From Gammaproteobacteria bacterium (GTDB taxonomy: Bacteria > Pseudomonadota > Gammaproteobacteria > GRL18), in contig JADGDG010000013.1 of NCBI GenBank assembly GCA_016744995.1, forward strand, positions 1 to 64,000: a stretch of DNA of 64,000 bases. Reading direction: 5' to 3'. The notes under the pieces were generated by a model. That model worked only from the letters and a program-made list of their open reading frames with translations. It was not told the DNA's origin and did no database searches. Positions 57,961-64,000 of the stretch are shown one piece after another (positions within the stretch are counted from its first letter, which is position 1; each line of letters starts with the position of its first letter). The position numbers and the translations under genes were made by a program.

Positions 57961-58344
57961 CTCTTTATGACTTTTTGCTATACCATCAAGATGAATTTTT
58001 CTTGCACTATTTTTTCTTTCAGTTTCTTTTTTTCTACAAGAACGACACCGAATAGCAATTTGCTCTAATCTTCCACCCGCAATTTCATACCACCATTTTT
58101 GTTGTTTTGCTGTCCATATTTCATGCGAATAACAATCTTTACAAATAAATAGTTTATCAATATAAAATCTTGGGTATACGGGGAAAGGGCTATTATTATA
58201 CAAGACAAGAACTTCTTTGTTGGCTAAAACTGCTCCCTCAGGAATTTTTCGTGATGAATAAACATCAATCACTTTTGAAAGTTTCTGTGCTTTCTTAAGC
58301 CTCTTCTCTTTAATTTCTTTCCGCTTTTGTTTATTGCTTTTCAT
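57955..58344 (-). CDS. Zinc-ribbon domain protein
   Basis: A 129-residue, very basic protein. The first ~30 residues are Lys/Arg-rich helix. The C-terminal part has CKDC and CRSC, a likely zinc site, around EIWTAKQQKWWYEIAGG, a pattern known from small probable-zinc-ribbon proteins (zf-trcl-like). Function unknown. Hairpins with attC features flank it on both sides, so I read it as an integron cassette. Confidence 0.75.
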   Translation of the reverse strand: MKSNKQKRKEIKEKRLKKAQKLSKVIDVYSSRKIPEGAVLANKEVLVLYNNSPFPVYPRFYIDKLFICKDCYSHEIWTAKQQKWWYEIAGGRLEQIAIRCRSCRKKETERKNSARKIHLDGIAKSHKEV

Positions 58345-58356
58345 GAGTTTTTAATA

Positions 58357-58427
58357 GCATAACATTGTCATATAGCTGTCAAAAAATGCGTAGATATTTT
58401 TTAGTCAGCTGTATGACAATGTTATGT
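58357..58427 (-). other. attC-like hairpin 2 (3' of the hemG gene)
   Basis: ATAACATTGTCATATAGCTG (58359-58378) and CAGCTGTATGACAATGTTAT (58406-58425) are complementary with one mismatch; the ends are GCATAAC and GTTATGT, core-like boxes. The pairing is more perfect than in typical attC, so a terminator is an alternative, but no T-run follows on the minus strand. Confidence 0.5.
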
Positions 58428-58445
58428 GATTGTTTCTTAACACTT

Positions 58446-58973
58446 CTACATTTTACTGATTGTTTGTCCGAACTCTTTTACCTGGTTCCAATTTGTGAAC
58501 TCAATATTTGCTTTTGGATCGGTAGGACCTTTTGTAACCCACATTATTAGCCTTATCATAAAACGATCCCAATATTTATATTTTTGATAATCAATTTTCC
58601 CTGCAAAAACTGCTAATTTTTTTGGTTTCCAGGATATTTGCATTAGAAACTTTTTTAAATAAGGATTTGTCTCTGGTTGGTTTTTGTCTGGTTTACGTGC
58701 CACAACATTGACAGAAAAAAATGCATTAGATTTTTTTTCTAATATCTTTAAGTTAACTTTTATAAATTCGTAAACTTTTGCACTGTGTTTTCCATAACGA
58801 ATACTAGCCCCAATAACTATTTTATCGAACGAACTTAAATCAACTAATTCTTTATCATCTATTGAAGCTAATGTTACTTGATTACCATGCTCTTCAACAA
58901 CTTGTAAAAGATAAGAGCAGATTTCTCTAGTATGTCCATCTGTAGTTGAATAAATGATAATAATTTTAGCCAT
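58446..58973 (-). CDS. hemG: HemG-type protoporphyrinogen IX dehydrogenase (flavodoxin fold)
   Basis: A 175-residue flavodoxin-like protein. The FMN phosphate loop is YSTTDGHTREI; VIGASIRYGKHS and FFSVNVVARKPDKNQP match HemG, including the long insert loop that sets it apart from plain flavodoxins. HemG oxidises protoporphyrinogen to protoporphyrin with menaquinone or ubiquinone, so it supports heme supply. It is flanked by attC-like hairpins, an unusual place for a heme biosynthesis gene. A related quinone-linked flavoprotein role cannot be ruled out. Confidence 0.82.
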   Translation of the reverse strand: MAKIIIIYSTTDGHTREICSYLLQVVEEHGNQVTLASIDDKELVDLSSFDKIVIGASIRYGKHSAKVYEFIKVNLKILEKKSNAFFSVNVVARKPDKNQPETNPYLKKFLMQISWKPKKLAVFAGKIDYQKYKYWDRFMIRLIMWVTKGPTDPKANIEFTNWNQVKEFGQTISKM

Positions 58974-59005
58974 CTTTTGAATATTTACTCTTTAGTTTTC
59001 ACAAT

Positions 59006-59131
59006 ACTAACATCCTGTTCAAAGTTTGGCAGAGCCCAAAGAGCAGAAATTTAAAAGAGAAAACAACTAAACTCTACTCTAAATCTTATTGCTCGCTAAG
59101 CTCTGCTGATACATTGCAACTGCTGGTCAGT
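59006..59131 (-). other. attC-like hairpin 3 (3' of the SRPBCC gene)
   Basis: CAAAGTTTGGCAGAGC (59020-59035) pairs imperfectly with GCTCTGCTGATACATTG (59100-59116); outer ends are ACTAAC and GGTCAGT, a degenerate core pair. It shares the TGATACATTGC right arm with hairpin 1. The preceding gene's stop lies at its edge. Confidence 0.4.
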
Positions 59132-59627
59132 CCATTTTTTCATTAATATAAGTGACAGTTCGTTTATTATACTTTCTTTGTTGAAAATAATTAATCAAAC
59201 CAAGCCATTTTGTCGATAATTTCCCAAATAGAGAATATACCCCATTTGCGTACATATCCGTTGTAATTCTAGTTACGTTCCCTCTCTCTACAAATGAAAC
59301 TACACAGGTCATTGATTCCCAAGGTAAGTACGGACATCCCTGCTCTATTTCTCCATCAATATTTTTAGTTTCATATGAATAATTAAGCATATATCTATGA
59401 GGTTTTTCAATCTTTTCAAGTTTTATAATACATCTAATTGAAATATCTCCATGAGCGGTCACAACACTATAAAGTTTACCTATATCCTCAATCCCTAAAT
59501 CATTTGTTGTTACATATGCTTTATCAAAAACACCAACTTTGTTGTGGAGGGAAAAAACATCCAATACAAAATCAAAAACTGGTTCAATTGATCGATTAAC
59601 AGTACAGCTCGTTTTGAAGTATTTCAT
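59127..59627 (-). CDS. SRPBCC-like ligand-binding protein, unknown
   Basis: A 166-residue soluble protein that follows the START/SRPBCC strand-helix pattern: FKTSCTVNRSIEPVFDFVLDVF at the start, a run of beta strands (CIIKLEKIEKPHRYMLNYSYE), and a long C-terminal helix (LINYFQQRKYNKRTVTYIN). The fold call is by pattern only. Its ligand is unknown. It is 36 bases downstream of the alpha/beta hydrolase gene with no hairpin between, so the two may sit in one cassette. Confidence 0.55.
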   Translation of the reverse strand: MKYFKTSCTVNRSIEPVFDFVLDVFSLHNKVGVFDKAYVTTNDLGIEDIGKLYSVVTAHGDISIRCIIKLEKIEKPHRYMLNYSYETKNIDGEIEQGCPYLPWESMTCVVSFVERGNVTRITTDMYANGVYSLFGKLSTKWLGLINYFQQRKYNKRTVTYINEKMD

Positions 59628-59663
59628 ATCAATGGTAAATTCATTACAATTTTTTAATTATTT

Positions 59664-60476
59664 CTATCCATGAGCAGTAACAAACAATTCTAATTTTCTA
59701 AGGATGTTTTCAATATTATGTAGCCAAAGATCATTATGACCTGCATCTTGTATAATATGTTTCTCTTTTTTACCAAGGTGTTTTATAAATAGCTTATCAC
59801 TATGCCAGCTACTAATAACTTTATCATCAGATCCATGAATAATAAATAATGGCTCATTTACTTTATCTATTTTACTCAAATTATTAAAACGGTCAAATGG
59901 TAAAACTGGAAATTTCGTTACAACACGAAATGCACTTACAAATGGACTTTCAAGTACAAGTGCAACTACGTTCTTCTGTAGCGCAAGGTTTACAGCACTT
60001 CCACTTCCAACAGATCGTCCCCAAATAATTATATTTTTAGCAGAATACCCCATGTGAATAGCAGTATCATAAAGTAACATTGAATCATTGTAACAAGACT
60101 GTTCAGATGGGGTTCCTGTTGACAAGCCATAACCTCTATAATCTATTGCTAAAACTGAAAAACCATATTTATTCAGTTTGTTTGCGATTACATCAAGATG
60201 TCCCAGATCTTCCTGGTTTCCATGAAAAAATAATAGTAAGTATTTTTCTTTAGAAGATCTCCAAAACCTTGTTGCTATCTGTTCACCATCTGGGCTTGAA
60301 ATAAGTTGCACACCATGTGTACTTTTTGTGTAGCTACTATCATTATAAGGAAATATAAATCTTTCTGAGAAAAATAAAGCAATGAAAAATAATATTACAT
60401 AAATAATGATTAGAGAACGAAAAAATCTTTTCCAGCTTAATTCACCAACAAGTATAGTTCTCCAATTTATCTTCAT
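59664..60476 (-). CDS. Alpha/beta hydrolase, BEM46/ABHD13-like, membrane-anchored
   Basis: A 270-residue hydrolase with an N-terminal membrane segment (about 18-37). Landmarks: FHGNQEDLGHL (oxyanion region), IDYRGYGLSTG, GRSVGSGSA with the nucleophile Ser, GSDDKVI with the acid Asp, and DAGHNDLW with the His. The catalytic triad is complete. Substrate unknown. It is minus-strand like its neighbours and lies 69 bases left of attC-like hairpin 4. Confidence 0.85.
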   Translation of the reverse strand: MKINWRTILVGELSWKRFFRSLIIIYVILFFIALFFSERFIFPYNDSSYTKSTHGVQLISSPDGEQIATRFWRSSKEKYLLLFFHGNQEDLGHLDVIANKLNKYGFSVLAIDYRGYGLSTGTPSEQSCYNDSMLLYDTAIHMGYSAKNIIIWGRSVGSGSAVNLALQKNVVALVLESPFVSAFRVVTKFPVLPFDRFNNLSKIDKVNEPLFIIHGSDDKVISSWHSDKLFIKHLGKKEKHIIQDAGHNDLWLHNIENILRKLELFVTAHG

Positions 60477-60544
60477 TCTAAAATAATTATTCCTACTATT
60501 TTATTCCTGAGTTAATTTGTTTGATTTGATTATATTACACTATA

Positions 60545-60675
60545 AGCTAACGTCGTTGCAATTTGGCACTAGGGCAAGGAAATAGGTAATTATAAAATAA
60601 TTATCTTTCACCAACTTCATGAACTTTTAAAAAAACCACTAAGCCCCAGTGATCAAATTCATGACTTGGTTATAT
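60545..60675 (-). other. attC-like hairpin 4
   Basis: Outer boxes AGCTAAC (60545-60551) and GTTATAT (60669-60675). Inner arms CAATTTGGCACTAGGGC (60559-60575) and GCCCCAGTGATCAAATT (60643-60659) pair with a few unpaired bases and one mismatch, as in attC sites. The length of 131 bases fits the VCR size range. TAACGTCG follows the left box, as in hairpin 6. Confidence 0.65.
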
Positions 60676-60689
60676 GCTTTTGATGATTA

Positions 60690-60995
60690 TTATACAATTG
60701 ACAGTATAGCCAAAAACAAACCAAAGACCGTAAGTGCTATAGGACGCCAACAATCAAATACAGGAAAGAAATCACCTGTTTCTTTATTTTCTTTTAAATT
60801 TGACCATGTATAAATAACGCCCAATAGTGTAAAGACAATTCCTGTTATAAATGGATAGTTTGACATATTGCCTTCTATTTTTGAATCCAATACATCTATC
60901 CCAAAAAATCGCCAAGTGAGGAAAAAAATAAGACCTAATACAAGTAGTGTAATATATGCCCAATCACTAAACCCTTTAGGTTTTGTTCCTTTCAT
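60690..60995 (-). CDS. Small membrane protein, cassette-borne, unknown
   Basis: A 101-residue protein with three membrane segments (about 12-28, 45-63, 80-99). No family recognised. Its stop is 14 bases from hairpin 4 and its start is 19 bases from hairpin 5, the tight packing of an integron cassette. Confidence 0.6.
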   Translation of the reverse strand: MKGTKPKGFSDWAYITLLVLGLIFFLTWRFFGIDVLDSKIEGNMSNYPFITGIVFTLLGVIYTWSNLKENKETGDFFPVFDCWRPIALTVFGLFLAILSIV

Positions 60996-61013
60996 GTTTG
61001 AAAATCCTTGATC

Positions 61014-61139
61014 ACATAATGTCGGGTTGTTTATTCACAGGGACTAAAGAAAGAGAACAATAAAATTTTTACTCTCTAGGAACACTCAACTCAATTTTTA
61101 GAAATCGCTAAGCCCCTGTGAACCAACCCTTGGTTAGAT
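61014..61139 (-). other. attC-like hairpin 5
   Basis: Left box ATAATG (degenerate TAACG) then TCGGGTTG; right box GTTAGAT (61133-61139), a perfect GTTRRRY core. Arms GGGTTGTTTATTCACAGGG (61024-61042) and CCCCTGTGAACCAACCC (61113-61129) pair with unpaired bases on one side. Confidence 0.68.
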
Positions 61140-61148
61140 ATTATTAGT

Positions 61149-61589
61149 TCATGCTCTATTATAGGGATATTTTTTATTTACTAAAAAGGCAGTATATCCA
61201 CCAAAAAATAGGGCAAAAATCATTTCAAGCCATGCCTCAACTGAGACACCTATAATGACAGCCAAAATGGATCCCAGTATGTAAATTGTTTTAGCAATTA
61301 TATCTTTTTCATCAGGTGTAACAATTGAGGGCAACAATACAGTAAGAATTGCCGAAATTGAAACACTTAGTATAATACATCCTCTTTCTATATTTCTAAA
61401 TGAAGATGAATAACAAGTACCCGAATGAAAACTATCTGTTGGACAAAAAAGATATCCAGCAACATATGTTATATATGATGTCAAAAAAATCAATGACACG
61501 AGACCAATTGATGCTGCTGGCAATATTAAAAGATACCTCATTAATTTTATCATTGCTTGAGCGCCATTACAGGACAGCCATAATTTCAT
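61149..61589 (-). CDS. Small membrane protein, cassette-borne, unknown
   Basis: A 146-residue hydrophobic protein with about four membrane segments (near 18-45, 72-92, 98-112, 115-133). An internal Met at residue 13 (MIKLMRYLLILPA) is an equally possible start. No family recognised. The stop is 10 bases from hairpin 5. Confidence 0.55.
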   Translation of the reverse strand: MKLWLSCNGAQAMIKLMRYLLILPAASIGLVSLIFLTSYITYVAGYLFCPTDSFHSGTCYSSSFRNIERGCIILSVSISAILTVLLPSIVTPDEKDIIAKTIYILGSILAVIIGVSVEAWLEMIFALFFGGYTAFLVNKKYPYNRA

Positions 61590-61708
61590 TCCCGATTACT
61601 GGTTAGAGTTTTGTTTTAAAAATTTAACAGTTAAGTCAAAAGTACTTTATGAGTGGCTTGTTAACATTGCCAAAGACAAAAAGTCCCAGTGGAAATTTTA
61701 CTTAGAAA

Positions 61709-62158
61709 TCAATCAGTTTCACTTAATTCTTCTTTAGTATTTTCTGGTTTTTCGTTGTATTCGTTTACTAAGAACAGAAGAATCCCTTTTGCTTTAGCCA
61801 TAGTTCCAAGAATAACAAAAAATAATGCTAAAGGGACAATTCCTGCTTTAATTGGGCTTTCAATAGATGAAAAATAACTTGTGTAATAGAAAAATAACAT
61901 TAAATAGCCTAAACCAACAACACCACTAAAAAAACCTTTCTTGTAATATTCATTGCCATTTTTAATAATTTCTTCTTTTTTCTGCATTGAAATTTTATCA
62001 AGAGGAATAATATATTTTTCTAAAAAATAGTGAATAAAGCCAAATGAAACAAAAAGTAAAACAGGATAAATCATGCCTTTAATTGACAAAGGTGATACAT
62101 CCTTATTTATTAATGTTATATCAGCATTACTTATTATTAAAATTGATATTATTGTCAA
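61709..62158 (-). CDS. Small membrane protein, unknown
   Basis: A 149-residue protein with membrane segments near 2-12, 30-47, 76-94 and 106-124 and an acidic tail (ENTKEELSETD). No family recognised. Same strand and style as the cassette genes on both sides, but I could not find a convincing attC in the 119 bases left of it. Confidence 0.55.
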   Translation of the reverse strand: MTIISILIISNADITLINKDVSPLSIKGMIYPVLLFVSFGFIHYFLEKYIIPLDKISMQKKEEIIKNGNEYYKKGFFSGVVGLGYLMLFFYYTSYFSSIESPIKAGIVPLALFFVILGTMAKAKGILLFLVNEYNEKPENTKEELSETD

Positions 62159-62388
62159 TATAAATAGTAATATTTTAATAATACACCTCGATAAATCCTC
62201 TCTCTAATATCTTAGCATTTATACATTGTGTGCAGCATTACGTATAAATATCTGTTGTACAACGCCAATACAGGATATATATGGACACCCCTTACCAATT
62301 TAGCGGCGACAACTATTCTGACACAGGGGGCTCAAGACATGTGGAGCTTTGGACGTCAACTGCAACACTTTTTTAGCTGCTGTTCTAT

Positions 62389-63510
62389 TCATAGACTCTT
62401 TAAGTCCGCATAATTAGCCAGCTTTATTATATTACAGAATCTCTGCCCCAAGGAGGCATTCTTATTTTTAAGCTGCCTAAAATACTCTTTTACTCTTTTA
62501 TCCACCGTAAATATATCTACATACAATGCTAAAACAGACATATGTTTGTCAATCATATTACTACCGTGTGCTCTTTTCTCATGCTTCATAGATTTATCTA
62601 AATATTCCCAAATAACCCATGTAGTACTGTCGCATGGGGATATATCCTTAGCCTTATTTTCAGGAATATTAAGAGATTTCAATATTTGCCGCATCTTTGA
62701 ATTATAAACAGCTAAACAACCTAAATCTCCAACTGTGGTATTTGGTGTGACCTGATCCATCCTTACGCCAGCATTACGAACAAAAGACTCATATAAAGAA
62801 ATTGAAGTATTTGAATACAGTGGTAGTGCTTCACTAATTATGCTTTTAACAAATTCTCTAGCAACCCTAGATGGATCTCTTATCTTAATGTCACCTATTG
62901 ATTCTAGGTTGGACACTAGCCTTTTTTCATACCTCCCAATATATTTTATAACCTCGTCATGACTTTTTAGCTTAAAGTTGCTCAACTCACTTAATTTAGT
63001 ATCATTAACTTTCTTATCTTGAAGGTGTGATATTGACTCTATCTCTTTATTTCTTTTAGAATCCATGTATCCTAGCAAACGAGCTTCAGAGTATACCTGC
63101 TCAAATTTGTTTACGAACGACTCTCCTGAACAGTACTGAATTAGATTTTCTCTGAATTTTTTAAAAAGTACTTCAAAATCATAATCCGAGCTTTCAAGTA
63201 AATACTTTACCTCCAACTGGTGAATGTCATATATAGAGCCAAGGGCTCTATTGTCTTCAAAACTACACATCCAAGCGACAGTGGTAAACTTACTAATTAA
63301 CGACCACCTGCCAAATATTATTGCCTCATTCTCGTGCTGTAATATTTCTTGAATATGATGGATAGTTATAAAGGGAATAAAACCATTTTCATTTAAAAAT
63401 CTGACTACGTCCTTCGCATTATCAGAATTCTTGATATTTCTAGAGTAATAATCTTTTGCTAATTTTCCAAATATTGACGTATCAATTGATATTAATCTTG
63501 GTAAGATCAT
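62389..63510 (-). CDS. Cassette-borne protein of unknown function
   Basis: A 374-residue soluble protein when started at the ATG at 63510; the frame is open 32 codons further but that part runs through attC-like hairpin 6, so it is not likely to be coding. The first ~60 residues (LISIDTSIFGKLAKDYY, FIPFITIHHIQEILQHE) resemble the start of a PIN-like domain, with an early Asp and a strand-helix pattern; this is weak. The rest is helical and charged. About 230 bases downstream (62159-62388) hold no supported gene and no clear attC. Confidence 0.6.
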   Translation of the reverse strand: MILPRLISIDTSIFGKLAKDYYSRNIKNSDNAKDVVRFLNENGFIPFITIHHIQEILQHENEAIIFGRWSLISKFTTVAWMCSFEDNRALGSIYDIHQLEVKYLLESSDYDFEVLFKKFRENLIQYCSGESFVNKFEQVYSEARLLGYMDSKRNKEIESISHLQDKKVNDTKLSELSNFKLKSHDEVIKYIGRYEKRLVSNLESIGDIKIRDPSRVAREFVKSIISEALPLYSNTSISLYESFVRNAGVRMDQVTPNTTVGDLGCLAVYNSKMRQILKSLNIPENKAKDISPCDSTTWVIWEYLDKSMKHEKRAHGSNMIDKHMSVLALYVDIFTVDKRVKEYFRQLKNKNASLGQRFCNIIKLANYADLKSL

Positions 63511-63523
63511 TGAAATCACTCTA

Positions 63524-63599
63524 GTGTAACGTCGCAAATAACCGGGATCAAATGAAGTGCAGCAGAATTTGCGATCCGAGTTAATTTGCTTTGTTAGCG
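63524..63599 (-). other. attC-like hairpin 6
   Basis: Outer boxes GTGTAAC (63524-63530) and GTTAGCG (63593-63599). Arms GCAAATAACCGGGATC (63534-63549) and GATCCGAGTTAATTTGC (63573-63589) pair with one unpaired base and one mismatch. TAACGTCG follows the left box, as in hairpin 4. The stop codon of the next gene lies inside the right arm, as is common in cassettes. Confidence 0.7.
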
Positions 63600-63991
63600 C
63601 CTGCATATACCAACCAAAATACTACAGACATGAATAAACCACCAAAACCATAAAACATGCCTTCAGCATACGGAGGAGGTTGAGGCCCAATTGATCGAAT
63701 TACACACCAAATTCCAACAAATGTTCCAACTATCGAAACAAATATCACATTCAACAAGCCTAAACGGTTAAGAACATATACAGATGGCACCCCAACAATA
63801 AAGCCTAATACCAGCGTGATAATTAGATATGTTAGAGAAAGTGCTGGCAAATACTCCAACCTAGGATAAATACGACCAATGGGAAAACCAATCCAGTAAT
63901 GGATGACTGCTAGTATTATTGAAGTTGCTGCGGATCCAATAATAATTGCGGCACCAACTCGTTTCCAATTTATCTTAGTTGACCCATTCAT
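63581..63991 (-). CDS. Small membrane protein, cassette-borne, unknown
   Basis: A 136-residue protein with four membrane segments (about 13-32, 45-66, 72-98 and 112-130). No family recognised. Its TAA is inside the right arm of hairpin 6. Nothing separates its start from the beginning of another attC box at the window end. Confidence 0.6.
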   Translation of the reverse strand: MNGSTKINWKRVGAAIIIGSAATSIILAVIHYWIGFPIGRIYPRLEYLPALSLTYLIITLVLGFIVGVPSVYVLNRLGLLNVIFVSIVGTFVGIWCVIRSIGPQPPPYAEGMFYGFGGLFMSVVFWLVYAGANKAN

Positions 63992-63993
63992 AA

Positions 63994-64000
63994 GCGCTAA
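63994..64000 (-). other. Beginning of a further attC-like box at the window edge
   Basis: The last bases read GCGCTAA, the complement of the right box GTTAGCGC of hairpin 6 as far as the window goes. This is where the left box of the next attC should begin. Confidence 0.35.

Noticed and set aside
58357..58427. Plain rho-independent terminator for hemG
   Set aside because: The stem is strong but there is no T-run after it on the minus strand, and both ends look like attC boxes. Kept as attC-like with moderate confidence.
61590..61708. attC site between two membrane-protein cassettes
   Set aside because: ATTTAAC and GGTTAGAG boxes occur but I could not pair convincing arms around them.
62159..62388. 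Gene or attC in the gap, including a 61-codon plus-strand frame
   Set aside because: The frame has no family likeness and points against its neighbours. The only hairpin, ATTTATAC with GTATAAAT, lacks core boxes. GGATATATATGGACACC resembles pieces near 1675 and 6911 but too weakly to call a repeat.
63511..63606. Longer N-terminus of the 374-residue cassette protein
   Set aside because: It would be encoded by the attC-like hairpin and would overlap the next gene; the ATG at 63510 fits cassette layout better.
1..64000. CRISPR array, rRNA, prophage or complete insertion sequence
   Set aside because: I saw no regularly spaced repeats, rRNA sequence, phage structural gene or intact transposase.

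Overview
The window looks like chromosome of an AT-rich gammaproteobacterium that can respire nitrate. The nap and System I ccm clusters, YheS-type ABC-F ATPase, AsmA, cobalamin-dependent MetH, YcbX-type MOSC protein and HemG all read as gammaproteobacterial. Genus cannot be fixed from sequence alone; a marine or sediment facultative anaerobe, perhaps Thiotrichales-like, is an inference.

Region by region: (1) 1-7740 is the 3' end of a contact-dependent inhibition cdiA gene plus its immunity gene, followed by an array of orphan cdiA-CT/cdiI modules with nonsense codons, deletions and toxin scars. (2) 8025-8543 is a lone DUF3087 gene ending in an attC-like hairpin. (3) 9063-13125 is a very AT-rich three-gene operon: YfiR-like periplasmic protein, TonB-dependent receptor, and YfiN-like diguanylate cyclase. 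(4) 13430-24612 holds a secreted hypothetical, pyruvate:flavodoxin oxidoreductase with a dihydroorotate-dehydrogenase-like partner, AsmA, an ABC-F ATPase, and a pentapeptide-repeat/K+-channel fusion. (5) 24821-31502 is napFDAGHBC and 31649-39272 is ccmABCDEFGHI, both on the minus strand, so cytochrome c maturation lies upstream of the c-type-heme-containing nitrate reductase it serves; an FNR-like box precedes napF. (6) 39302-46938 has a tandem repeat, three DnaA boxes, a MOSC protein, tRNA-Asp, a HAD phosphatase, MetH and a glutaredoxin-like protein. (7) 47123-57534 has a DsbA-family protein, an alkylsulfatase with a dead LysR remnant beside it, MscS, HDOD, HD-GYP and STAS signalling proteins, an intact LysR regulator and a BASS-type transporter.

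(8) 57843-64000 is a run of small minus-strand genes, most ending at an attC-like imperfect hairpin. I read it as an integron gene-cassette array without its integrase. If so, attI, the cassette promoter and intI should lie beyond the right edge. It carries a HemG-type flavodoxin, an alpha/beta hydrolase, an SRPBCC protein, a zinc-ribbon protein, four small membrane proteins and a 374-residue protein of unknown function.

The two accessory ends (CDI array and cassette array) and the YfiR/receptor/cyclase operon are the least ordinary parts. The centre is mostly conserved metabolism and respiration.
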